A stretch of DNA of 6,372 nucleotides from an uncultured Angelakisella sp. (GTDB lineage: Bacteria > Bacillota > Clostridia > Oscillospirales > Ruminococcaceae): contig CALGIL010000019.1 of the NCBI GenBank assembly GCA_937914895.1, positions 1 to 6,372 on the forward strand. Direction: 5' to 3'. Position numbers and translations under genes: made by a program. Numbering within the stretch: position 1 is the first letter of the stretch; the number at the start of each line of letters is the position of its first letter. The notes under the pieces were generated by a model. The model made no database searches. It worked only from the letters and a program-made list of their open reading frames with translations, and was not told the DNA's origin. Below, piece after piece: positions 1-6,278 of the stretch.

Positions 1-688
1 CGCCGTCGGGGCCAAGGGTGACCACCGCGCAGGCGGCCCCCCTTTGCAGCAGGACTTTGGCGGCGGCCCGGGGGGTACGCTCCCCTGTGACAAGCTCCGC
101 CTCCTCGCCGCTGATTTTGACAATGTCCGCCAGGGGCAGGACGCTCTGCATCCGCCCGGCGGCCTCCCCTTCGCTTTTCCAAAGGGGCGCGCGGTAGTTG
201 GGGTCGTAGGAGATGACGGCCCCCGCCTGCTTGGCGGTCTGCACCGCCTGGATGGTGGCGGTGCGGGCGGGCTCGTCAGTCAGGGAGAGGGAGCCGAAGT
301 GAAAGACCCGGCACCCCTCCAAAAGCTCCCGCTTTACCTCCCCCGTGGTAAGGCAGGTGTCCGCGCCGGGCTTGCGCGCAAAGGAGAATGTCCGCTCGCC
401 CGTCTCGGACAGCTCCACAAAGGCAAGGGTGGTAAAGACGTCCTCCGCGCTGATAAGTCCCGCGGTATCGACGCCCTTTTCTTCCAGCACCCGGCGCAGG
501 TAATCCCCGTGCATATCCCTGCCCACCTTGCCCACAAGGGCGGTGCGCAGCCCCAGGTTAGAGGCGGCGCAGAGCAGGTTGGCGGGGGCGCCGCCGGGGT
601 TTTGCTCAAACAGGCGCATGCCGTTTTCGCTTCTGCCCCAGGAGGTAAAATCGATAAGCAGCTCGCCCAGCGCGACGATGTCGAACAT
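1..688 (-). CDS. PfkB-family sugar kinase, fructokinase-like (3' end off window)
   Basis: Predicted cytoplasmic ATP-dependent sugar kinase that would phosphorylate the imported sugar, most likely fructose to fructose-6-phosphate. The reading frame starts at the ATG at 688 and stays open to the left edge, giving 229 residues of a family that usually has about 310-320. The N-terminus MFDIVALGELLIDF, the GGAPAN glycine motif (residues 32-37) with LVGKVGRDMHG following (51-61), FHFGSLSLTDEPAR (129-142) and SYDPNYRAPLWKS (160-172) are typical of bacterial fructokinases. The visible part ends in TLGPDG, just before the second PfkB signature, so the catalytic Asp of the DTxGAGD motif lies outside the window and cannot be checked. 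The start is preferred over an in-frame ATG at 703, because GGGAAG sits 7 nt before 688 whereas GGGAGAG abuts the ATG at 703 directly. It lies 128 nt after the binding-protein gene. Other PfkB substrates (ribose, 2-keto-3-deoxygluconate) are possible but less likely. Confidence 0.9.
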   Translation of the reverse strand, partial: MFDIVALGELLIDFTSWGRSENGMRLFEQNPGGAPANLLCAASNLGLRTALVGKVGRDMHGDYLRRVLEEKGVDTAGLISAEDVFTTLAFVELSETGERTFSFARKPGADTCLTTGEVKRELLEGCRVFHFGSLSLTDEPARTATIQAVQTAKQAGAVISYDPNYRAPLWKSEGEAAGRMQSVLPLADIVKISGEEAELVTGERTPRAAAKVLLQRGAACAVVTLGPDG

Positions 689-764
689 TCCATCACTTCC
701 CATCTCTCCCAAAATTGGTGGTGCGCCCCGGGCCGCGGCGGGCCGTCTCGCGCCTGATATGGGC

Positions 765-794
765 GGACGGCAGGGGATGCCTCCCCCGCCGTCC
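765..794 (-). other. Strong intergenic RNA hairpin without T-tract
   Basis: In the minus-strand transcript GGACGGC pairs with GCCGTCC (7 bp). The stem continues through a G-U wobble and GGGG/CCCC to a 6-nt loop AGGCAT, making a 12-bp stem. No run of T follows, so it is not a canonical intrinsic terminator. It begins about 22 nt after the stop of the sugar-binding protein gene and ends about 76 nt before the kinase start. The likely role, inferred, is to protect the 3' end of the upstream message or partly attenuate transcription, which would let the binding protein be made in excess of the kinase. The rest of the 689-816 gap is GC-rich and shows no gene. Confidence 0.6.
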
Positions 795-816
795 CCGCGC
801 AAAGGCCCGGAATTTC

Positions 817-1950
817 CTATTTCAGAAGCGCCATGCGGCCGGGGTCGTTGGCAAAGGCCTCTTTGGCGTTTTCCTTGGTGACCACCAGGGGAGGAAGCTC
901 GTAGACGCCCACGTCGATTTTGCCGTTGTTGACGGTGGTGTCCGGGGCGGGCATCCCCTTGCCGGCCTGAAGGGATTTAATAATCTCGATGGTCTTGCCT
1001 ACCAGGACGTCGGTGGGCTTGGCGACGGTGGAATACTGCCTGCCCGACCAGACCCACTCCACCGACTCATTTTCGGCGTCCAGACCCGACACCACGGGAA
1101 TCTTCTGGCCGGCCTGCTCCGACGCGGTGATGATGGCCCGGGCAATGCCGTCGTTGGGGGACAGCACGCCGTGGATTTCCTTGTCGGCGTAAAAGCCGGA
1201 CAGCAGGGCGTCCATGCGGGCCTGGGCCTTGGAGTTATCCCAGTCCATGGTGGCGCACTGGGTAAAGTCGGTCTGGCCCGACACCACAAGCAGGGTGCCG
1301 TCGTCAATTTTGGGCTGCAGCACCTGCATGGCGCCCTTAAAGAAGTTGGGGGCGTTGGGGTCGGCGGGGCCGCCGCCAAACAGCTCGATGTTGTAGGGGC
1401 CCTCGCCCTTTTGGGCTTTCAGGCCGTCCAGCAGGGCCTGGCCCTGGAGCTCGCCGGTCTTGACGCTGCCAAACTGCACCACGCCGTCCACGGCGGTGGT
1501 GTTTTCCAGCAGGCGGTCATAGCCGATAATCTTGATGCCGGCCGCCGCCGCTTCCTCCAGCACCGCCCCCAGCTGGGAGCCGTCCACGGGGCCCACGACG
1601 ATGACCTTGGCGCCGTTTTGGATCATGGATTCAATTTGCTGCTGCTGCTGGGGGACCTTGTTGTCGGCGTGCTGGACAATGGGCTTAAAGCCCGCCGCAG
1701 CCAGCTGGGTTTTAAACATTTCGTCCGCTTCCGCCCAGTTTTGGGTGCCCAGCCAGGGCAGGGCCACGCCGATGGTGGCGTCGGCGGCAAATCCGCCGTC
1801 GTCGGCGGGCTGTGCCGTGCCGGAGGAATCGGCGGGCGGGGTCTCCGGGGCGGGGGGCGCGGACTGGGGCTGTCCGCCGCAGCCTGTCAGTACCACTGAC
1901 ACAAGGAGCATTGCCGCAAGGAGCAGAGACAAGCGTTTCTTCATGTTCAT
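817..1950 (-). CDS. chvE: ChvE-type multiple-monosaccharide ABC transporter substrate-binding lipoprotein
   Basis: Extracellular, membrane-anchored sugar receptor that delivers monosaccharide to the MmsA/MmsB transporter. It has 377 residues from the ATG at 1950. A lipoprotein signal peptide (KKR, then a hydrophobic stretch 8-21) ends in the lipobox LTGC with Cys24 as the lipidated residue. A Pro/Ala/Asp-rich linker (about 25-55) tethers the periplasmic-binding type I fold. Family hallmarks are VIVVGPVDGSQL (116-127), IIGYDRL (141-147), YNIELFGG (186-193), WDNSKAQARMDALLS (237-251), VLSPNDG (262-268), IPVVSGLDAE (284-293) and QYST (305-308), which resemble the galactose/xylose/arabinose-binding ChvE group. 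Translation could be read from 2034, but that would put 28 residues before the signal peptide; the AGGAGG at 5 nt fixes the start at 1950. The C-terminus (NDPGRMALLK) departs from the GYY..DQLK-like ending I recall for ChvE. It is fourth in the operon, 80 nt after mmsB. The substrate is not determined by sequence. Confidence 0.93.
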   Translation of the reverse strand: MNMKKRLSLLLAAMLLVSVVLTGCGGQPQSAPPAPETPPADSSGTAQPADDGGFAADATIGVALPWLGTQNWAEADEMFKTQLAAAGFKPIVQHADNKVPQQQQQIESMIQNGAKVIVVGPVDGSQLGAVLEEAAAAGIKIIGYDRLLENTTAVDGVVQFGSVKTGELQGQALLDGLKAQKGEGPYNIELFGGGPADPNAPNFFKGAMQVLQPKIDDGTLLVVSGQTDFTQCATMDWDNSKAQARMDALLSGFYADKEIHGVLSPNDGIARAIITASEQAGQKIPVVSGLDAENESVEWVWSGRQYSTVAKPTDVLVGKTIEIIKSLQAGKGMPAPDTTVNNGKIDVGVYELPPLVVTKENAKEAFANDPGRMALLK

Positions 1951-1955
1951 CTTAA

Positions 1956-1961
1956 CCTCCT
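1956..1961 (-). promoter_or_regulatory. Perfect Shine-Dalgarno site for the sugar-binding protein
   Basis: AGGAGG lies 5 nt before the ATG at 1950. It is the strongest ribosome-binding site in the window and settles the start, ruling out the longer in-frame reading from 2034. A strong site fits the usual need for more binding protein than membrane components. Confidence 0.85.
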
Positions 1962-1966
1962 GTTTT

Positions 1967-1980
1967 AAGTCGGAAGACTT
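1967..1980 (-). other. Small hairpin just upstream of the binding-protein Shine-Dalgarno
   Basis: AAGTC and GACTT form a perfect 5-bp stem around a TTCC loop, ending 5 nt before AGGAGG. It leaves the Shine-Dalgarno single-stranded and could mark or protect the 5' end of a processed chvE message. Further up the same 80-nt gap, 1990-2030 holds repeated GCCGGC blocks that could pair with each other, without a T-tract. No promoter is evident in this gap. Function is inferred only. Confidence 0.35.
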
Positions 1981-2030
1981 ATGATGCAAGGCCCGGCCGG
2001 CCGGCTGCCTGGGTCCTTCCGCCGGCAGGG

Positions 2031-3299
2031 TCACCTTCCCAAAGTTTGTTCGCGGGGGGCGGCTTCCTCGGGCGCTTCCTCCCGATGGCCGCTTTCCCTT
2101 GGCGGGAACAGCCTGCCCAGAATGGACGGGCGCCCCTGCTGCTTGTTAAAGACGTCAAAGGCCACCGCCACCAGCAGCACAAAGCCCTTGATGACCTGGG
2201 TGCGGTCGGCGCCGACGCCCATGAGCATCAGCCCGGAGTTGAGGACGGCCATGACCAAACCGCCGATCATGGTGTTGAGGACGGTGCCCACGCCGCCGGA
2301 GACCGCCGCGCCGCCGATGAAGACCGAGGCGATGGCGTCCATCTCCCACCCGGTGCCGTCCGACGGGCCCGCCGCGGTGGCGCGGCCCACAAACATAATG
2401 CCCGCCAGGGCCGCCAGCACCGACATGTTGAGCATGGTGAGGAAGTAGGTCCGCTGGACGTTGACGCCGGACAGGGCGGCCGCGCTTTTATTGCCCCCCA
2501 CGGCGTAAATGTGGCGGCCAAAGGTGGTGCGCTGGGTAATGGTGTGGTAAATGATGACCAGAATGACCAGGATAAGGCCCGGCACGGGGAAGGAGGTGCC
2601 CGGGCGCCCGGTGCCGAAGATCCAGGTGAGGCCGCCGATGACGGAGCCCACCAGGACGATGCGGACCACCACCGGCCAAAGCTCCTCGGTGTGTCCGGTC
2701 AGCTGGGCCGTGCGCTTGCGCCTGCGCAGCTGAGAGACGGCAAAGGCGGCAATGCCGATGACGCCCAGCAGCAGCGTGGAGTTGTTCATCCCCGTCCAGG
2801 CGGGGCCCCAGTCGGGCAGGTACCCCGCGCCGAACATTTTAAGCTGGGGCGGTGCCGGCACCGAGATGGACCTGGAGATCCAGATGACGCCGCCGCGCAG
2901 AATCATCATGCCGCCCAGGGTGGTAATAAAGCCGGGAATGCCCAGCTTTGACAGCCAAAACCCCTGCCACGCCCCCACCACGGCGCCGATGGCAAGGCTG
3001 AGCAGCACCGCCAGCCACCAGGGCAGCCCCAGATTCCGGGCCGCCAGGGCCATAACCATGCCCGAAAATCCGGCCACCGAGCCCACCGACAGGTCGATCT
3101 GCCCGATGACGATGACCATGAGCATGCCGATGGCCAGCACCAGCACATAGGCGTTGCCCGAAATTAAGTTTTGAAAGTTGGCGGAGGTAATCATTTTGCC
3201 CCCCGAGGCAATGTTGAAAACGAGGGTCAAAACCACCAGGGCAATGACCATGCTGTACTGCCGCAGCCCGCCGCCGAAGATTTTTTTCAGGTTCTTCAT
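2031..3299 (-). CDS. mmsB: Multiple-monosaccharide ABC transporter permease (MmsB/GguB type)
   Basis: Integral membrane subunit forming the sugar channel of the importer, probably as a homodimer since no second permease gene is present. It has 422 residues of the BPD_transp_2 (RbsC/XylH) family. Roughly ten hydrophobic segments are visible, for example 17-32, 51-66, 95-112, 174-190, 209-228, 238-254, 285-305, 343-362 and 368-384. Diagnostic motifs are the GQIDLSVGSVAGFSG loop (66-80), GAWQGFWLSKLGIPGFITTL (109-128), the cytoplasmic GRHIYAVGGNKSAAALSGV coupling region (261-279), and AIASVFIGGAAVSGGVGTV (322-340). A charged linker (191-207) separates two membrane halves, as in MmsB. The last 25-30 residues are an unusual Glu/Arg/Pro-rich cytoplasmic tail; most relatives I recall stop soon after the FDVFNK-like motif (381-386). 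The start overlaps the mmsA stop as ATGA, indicating translational coupling, with GGGAAGG 4 nt upstream. Confidence 0.94.
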   Translation of the reverse strand: MKNLKKIFGGGLRQYSMVIALVVLTLVFNIASGGKMITSANFQNLISGNAYVLVLAIGMLMVIVIGQIDLSVGSVAGFSGMVMALAARNLGLPWWLAVLLSLAIGAVVGAWQGFWLSKLGIPGFITTLGGMMILRGGVIWISRSISVPAPPQLKMFGAGYLPDWGPAWTGMNNSTLLLGVIGIAAFAVSQLRRRKRTAQLTGHTEELWPVVVRIVLVGSVIGGLTWIFGTGRPGTSFPVPGLILVILVIIYHTITQRTTFGRHIYAVGGNKSAAALSGVNVQRTYFLTMLNMSVLAALAGIMFVGRATAAGPSDGTGWEMDAIASVFIGGAAVSGGVGTVLNTMIGGLVMAVLNSGLMLMGVGADRTQVIKGFVLLVAVAFDVFNKQQGRPSILGRLFPPRESGHREEAPEEAAPREQTLGR

Positions 3300-4864
3300 A
3301 CCGCCTTCCCGTCCTTTCCCGCCATCTGCTCCGCCCTGGAGGTATTGGTCATCATGCGCATCAGCTTTTCCTGGTCCGCCTGGCCGCGGTCCAGCACGCC
3401 GGTAATGCGCCCCTCAAACAGGGTGTAAATCCGGTCCGACACCCCCAAAAGCTCGGGGAGCTCGGAGGAGATGAGGATGACCGCCTTGCCCTGATCCGCC
3501 AGCTTATAAATCAGGCGGTAAATTTCATACTTGGCCCCCACGTCAATGCCCCGGGTGGGCTCGTCAAGGATGAGCACCTCCGGCTGGGTAAACATCCACT
3601 TGCCCAAAACCACCTTTTGCTGGTTGCCGCCGGACAGGGTGGCAACGCCCCGGTTTACGCTGTCCGTCCGGACACCCAGGGATTTGCGGTACTCCTCGGC
3701 GACCTGGTATTCCCGGTCCAGGTCCAGCAGCCCGCGGCGCAGAATGGCCCGCAGGTTGGCCGACACGGTGGTGGCGCGGACCCTGTCCAGCAGGTTGAGA
3801 CCCAGGGTCTTGCGGTCCTCGGGCACATAGGCGATGCCCTGGCGGATGGCGGCGGAGACCGAGGGGACCCGGACCTCCTGCCCCCGTATCTTCATGGTGC
3901 CCCCCAAAAAGACGCCGTAGTTGTGCCCAAAAACGGAGCGCATCAACTCGGTCCTGCCCGCGCCCATCAGGCCCGCAAAGCCGACGATCTCGCCGGCGCG
4001 GACAAAAAAGCTGGAATTTTTACACACCAGCCGGCCCGGAATGTTGGGGTCCTCCACACACCAGTCGGACACCTCAAACAGCACCTGGCCGGGGGAGGAC
4101 CGGTGGGTGGGATAGCGGTTTTCGATGGGGCGCCCCACCATGGCGCGGATGATGCGGTCCTCGTCCACCTGCCCCGCCTGGACGGCGTAGGTCTCCACCG
4201 TGCGGCCGTCGCGCAAAACCGTGACGGCGTCGGAGATCATGGCGATTTCGTCCAGCTTGTGGGAGATCATGATGCAGGTGATGTCCCGGCTTTTAAGGCC
4301 CCGCATCAGGTCGAACAGGTTGGCGGCGTCCGCCTCGTTGAGGGCGGAGGTGGGCTCGTCAAGAATGAGCAGCTTGACGTCCTTGGAAAGGGCCTTGGCA
4401 ATTTCCACCAGCTGCTGCTGGCCCACGCCCAGGTTTTTAATGGGGGTGGCGGGGTCCACGGTCAGGCCCACCCGGGCCAGCAGCTCCACCGTGCGGTGCC
4501 GGGCTGCGTCCCAGTCAATAAGGCCATGGCGGACAATCTCGCTGCCCATAAAGATGTTTTCGGTAATGGACAGCTCCGGAATGGTGGTCAGCTCCTGGTG
4601 GATGATGGCAATGCCGGCGTTTTCGGATTCCTTGATGTTCCGAAAGGCCACTTCCCGGCCCATGTAGACAATCCGCCCCTCGTAGGTGCCGTGGGGGTAT
4701 ACCCCCGACAAAACCTTCATCAGGGTGGATTTGCCCGCGCCGTTTTCGCCGCAGATGGCGTGGATGACCCCCCGGCGCACCTCCAGCGTCACATCGTCCA
4801 GGGCGCGCACCCCCGGAAAAACCTTGGTAATGCCCTGCATTTGCAGAATCAAAGGATGTTCCAT
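3296..4864 (-). CDS. mmsA: Multiple-monosaccharide ABC transporter ATP-binding protein (MmsA/GguA type)
   Basis: Cytoplasmic ATPase that powers sugar import by the MmsAB-ChvE system. It has 522 residues with two fused nucleotide-binding domains, the standard design of the CUT2 sugar-importer family. Domain 1 has Walker A GENGAGKST (39-47), the family-specific GVYPHGTYEG (54-63), Q-loop HQEL (89-92), signature LGVGQQQ (145-151), Walker B LLILDEP (165-171) and H-loop His202. Domain 2 has a degenerate Walker A GLMGAGRTE (298-306, Arg for Lys), signature LSGGNQQK (410-417), Walker B LILDEPTRGID (431-441) and SSE in place of the H-loop His (466-468). This asymmetry is normal in the family, so domain 1 is expected to be the catalytic one. 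The ATG at 4864 is chosen over in-frame 4921 because GGGGAG lies 7 nt upstream and the protein then begins at the usual MEHPLILQMQGITKVFPG. It follows the regulator gene by 70 nt and overlaps mmsB by 4 nt. Confidence 0.95.
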   Translation of the reverse strand: MEHPLILQMQGITKVFPGVRALDDVTLEVRRGVIHAICGENGAGKSTLMKVLSGVYPHGTYEGRIVYMGREVAFRNIKESENAGIAIIHQELTTIPELSITENIFMGSEIVRHGLIDWDAARHRTVELLARVGLTVDPATPIKNLGVGQQQLVEIAKALSKDVKLLILDEPTSALNEADAANLFDLMRGLKSRDITCIMISHKLDEIAMISDAVTVLRDGRTVETYAVQAGQVDEDRIIRAMVGRPIENRYPTHRSSPGQVLFEVSDWCVEDPNIPGRLVCKNSSFFVRAGEIVGFAGLMGAGRTELMRSVFGHNYGVFLGGTMKIRGQEVRVPSVSAAIRQGIAYVPEDRKTLGLNLLDRVRATTVSANLRAILRRGLLDLDREYQVAEEYRKSLGVRTDSVNRGVATLSGGNQQKVVLGKWMFTQPEVLILDEPTRGIDVGAKYEIYRLIYKLADQGKAVILISSELPELLGVSDRIYTLFEGRITGVLDRGQADQEKLMRMMTNTSRAEQMAGKDGKAV

Positions 4865-4934
4865 GATCACACTCCCCACGCGCCCGCTTTGGCCGCGGAC
4901 GGATATTGTATGCGATCCCACGCAAAACCCACCG

Positions 4935-6164
4935 TTATCTGGCCCCCAGCCCCTTGGCCGCCGCCGAAAACATGCTGGGCAGCTGCAGCACCTTGTTGGT
5001 GGCCGTGGCGGCCGCGCCGTACAGGGTGGGGTCCACCCGCAGGCGGGAAATCTCGATGCGCACCCTGTCGTGGAGCTCCGGGGCCACCCGCTCCCTGACC
5101 ACCCGCCGGATGGCGGGCATCAAAAGGTCCCCCCCCTGGGCCACCACGTCGCCGATGATGATGATGTCCGGATTGTAGGCGCCGATGAGGGTGACGCAGC
5201 CGTAGCCGATGTACTCCGCGGCCTCCCGCACCACCTCCAGCGCCTTTGGGTCGCCGGCCCGGGCCGCCGCAAAGACGGCGGCGCAGGCGTCGCCGCTGCC
5301 CGCCGGGCCGCCTTTGGGCAGGCACTCCGGCGCCCGCTGGCGGGCCTTTTGCACAATGGCCGGGGCCGAACAGTACAGCTCCAAACAGCCGTAGTTGCCG
5401 CATTCGCACCGGGGGCCGTGGACGTCCACGCTGGTGTGCCCGATTTCGCAGGCGGTGCCCTGCACGCCCAGCAGCAGGCGGCCGCGCTCGATAACCCCGG
5501 TGCCCACGCCGTCCCCCACCAAAAAGTAGGCCAGGGTGTGCAGGGGCTGGGGATGCCCGCCAAACAGCCATTCGGCCAGGGCGCCGGCGTTGGCGTCGTG
5601 CTCGATAAAAACGGGCTTATCGAATTCCTCTTTAAACTCTTCGATAAAATTGATGGTGTGCCAGGCGGACATCTGGGTGACCACCGCAATGCGCCCTTCC
5701 TCCCGCAGGTAGGGCCCCGGGACGGCAAGGCCGATGGACACCACGTCCCCATAGGCCTCCAGCATTTGGCGGATCTGCTTTTTCATGGCGTCCAAAACCG
5801 TCCGGGGGTTTTCCTCCAGGGAATACTTAGTCTCGGCCTGGGTGTAAATTTTGCCCGAAATATCAAACACGCCCACCGCAAACATCTGCCGTGCAAACTT
5901 GACCCCGATAATCTGGTGCCGGCCGGCGTTGAGCCGGAGCCCAATGGAGCGGCGGTTATCGCTGCCCGTGATGATGCCCACCTCGGCCACCAGCCCCAGG
6001 TCTATCATGGAGGCCACAATCTTGGTAATGGCCGCCTGGGTCAGGCCCGTCTGCCTGGCGATGTCCGCCCGGGAGCACACCTCCTGCTGCTGCAGAATTC
6101 TGACCACGGCGGAACGGTTCATCTCGGTCAGGTCGCTGTTGTTTTTGCCCATTGCGCTTCTCAT
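4935..6164 (-). CDS. ROK-family transcriptional regulator (XylR/NagC/Mlc-like)
   Basis: Predicted DNA-binding sugar sensor, 409 residues, and the likely controller of this operon. The N-terminal winged helix-turn-helix spans about 16-62 (SRADIARQTGLTQAAITKIV at 31-50). The ROK fold follows. The sugar-binding region has EHDANAGALAEWLFG (188-202, Asp190), the glycine-rich VGDGVGTGV (216-224) and CEIGH (239-243). The zinc motif is His243 with Cys253, Cys255 and Cys260 in GPRCECGNYGCLE, the same spacing as the zinc ligands of E. coli Mlc. The first phosphate motif of ROK kinases (DxGGT) is lost: residues 87-94 read GVKFARQM. It is therefore a regulator and probably not an active kinase. The C-terminal half carries NPDIIIIGD (331-339) and YGAAATATNKV (382-392). 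The ATG at 6164 has GAGGAAG 9 nt upstream; the Met five codons in (6152) is a weaker alternative. As first gene behind the promoter it is probably autoregulated. Repressor versus activator cannot be told from sequence. Confidence 0.93.
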   Translation of the reverse strand: MRSAMGKNNSDLTEMNRSAVVRILQQQEVCSRADIARQTGLTQAAITKIVASMIDLGLVAEVGIITGSDNRRSIGLRLNAGRHQIIGVKFARQMFAVGVFDISGKIYTQAETKYSLEENPRTVLDAMKKQIRQMLEAYGDVVSIGLAVPGPYLREEGRIAVVTQMSAWHTINFIEEFKEEFDKPVFIEHDANAGALAEWLFGGHPQPLHTLAYFLVGDGVGTGVIERGRLLLGVQGTACEIGHTSVDVHGPRCECGNYGCLELYCSAPAIVQKARQRAPECLPKGGPAGSGDACAAVFAAARAGDPKALEVVREAAEYIGYGCVTLIGAYNPDIIIIGDVVAQGGDLLMPAIRRVVRERVAPELHDRVRIEISRLRVDPTLYGAAATATNKVLQLPSMFSAAAKGLGAR

Positions 6165-6173
6165 ATCCGGCTG

Positions 6174-6180
6174 CTTCCTC
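6174..6180 (-). promoter_or_regulatory. Ribosome-binding site of the ROK regulator gene
   Basis: GAGGAAG, 9 nt before the ATG at 6164. It supports that start over the in-frame ATG at 6152, which has only GAGAAG at 4 nt. Confidence 0.6.
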
Positions 6181-6203
6181 TTTCCCTTGGGAGTAACTAC
6201 ACG

Positions 6204-6228
6204 CTGTTAATCAATTGACTCTGTTAAT
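6204..6228. repeat. Direct repeat CTGTTAAT x2 at the transcription start (candidate operator)
   Basis: CTGTTAAT occurs at 6204-6211 and again at 6221-6228 on the plus strand, 17 bp apart start to start. A perfect 8-bp palindrome TCAATTGA (6211-6218) lies between them, sharing one base with the first copy. The second copy abuts the -10 box and would cover the predicted transcription start; the first lies in the early leader. A protein bound here would block initiation, so this is a plausible repressor operator for the ROK protein or another regulator. The repeat is short and AT-rich, so chance is possible. Confidence 0.4.
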
Positions 6229-6257
6229 ATGCTAGAAGAAAATCATGGAAATGTCAA
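6229..6257 (-). promoter_or_regulatory. Sigma-A type promoter of the ROK-mmsAB-chvE-kinase operon
   Basis: On the minus strand a perfect -35 TTGACA (6257-6252) and a -10 TAGCAT (6234-6229, 4 of 6 consensus bases) are separated by exactly 17 nt. They sit in an AT-rich island in an otherwise GC-rich window. The predicted start of transcription is near 6222, giving a leader of roughly 58 nt before the regulator ATG. No comparably good promoter is visible further down, so all five genes may depend on it. Confidence 0.7.
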
Positions 6258-6278
6258 CTAATTTTTGTCGATGTTCAT

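Noticed and set aside
334..696. 120-codon minus-strand frame overlapping the kinase start
   Set aside because: It is a shifted frame of the kinase gene; the kinase frame gives convincing PfkB motifs and this one does not.
1630..1660. Run of CTG/CAG triplets as a microsatellite
   Set aside because: It is only four CAG codons plus CAA encoding Gln101-105 of the binding protein, within normal coding sequence.
715..1899. 394-codon open frame on the plus strand opposite the sugar-binding protein
   Set aside because: Translation is composed of Gly/Val/His/Leu/Ala repeats reflecting the antisense of a GC-rich gene; no family resemblance.
2046..2951. 301-codon open frame on the plus strand opposite mmsB
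   Set aside because: Low-complexity His/Asp/Gly/Ala translation antisense to a clear membrane protein.
4156..4921. Degenerate second Walker A and missing H-loop His in MmsA read as a damaged ATPase
   Set aside because: The ATPases of the CUT2 sugar-importer family normally have one degenerate site, and domain 1 is intact.
3617..5098. 493-codon open frame on the plus strand opposite mmsA
   Set aside because: Same artefact: a mirror of the ATPase codons with no recognisable domain, and it runs through the mmsA/ROK junction.
4686..6218. 510-codon open frame on the plus strand opposite the ROK gene and the start of mmsA
   Set aside because: It is antisense to well-recognised proteins and its translation is low-complexity (Gly, Ala, His, Val, Gln-rich). 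High GC removes stop codons on the opposite strand.
6215..6243. TTGACT on the plus strand as the -35 box of a divergent promoter
   Set aside because: No acceptable -10 lies 16-18 nt downstream (GAAAAT-like), and no plus-strand gene follows before the window edge.
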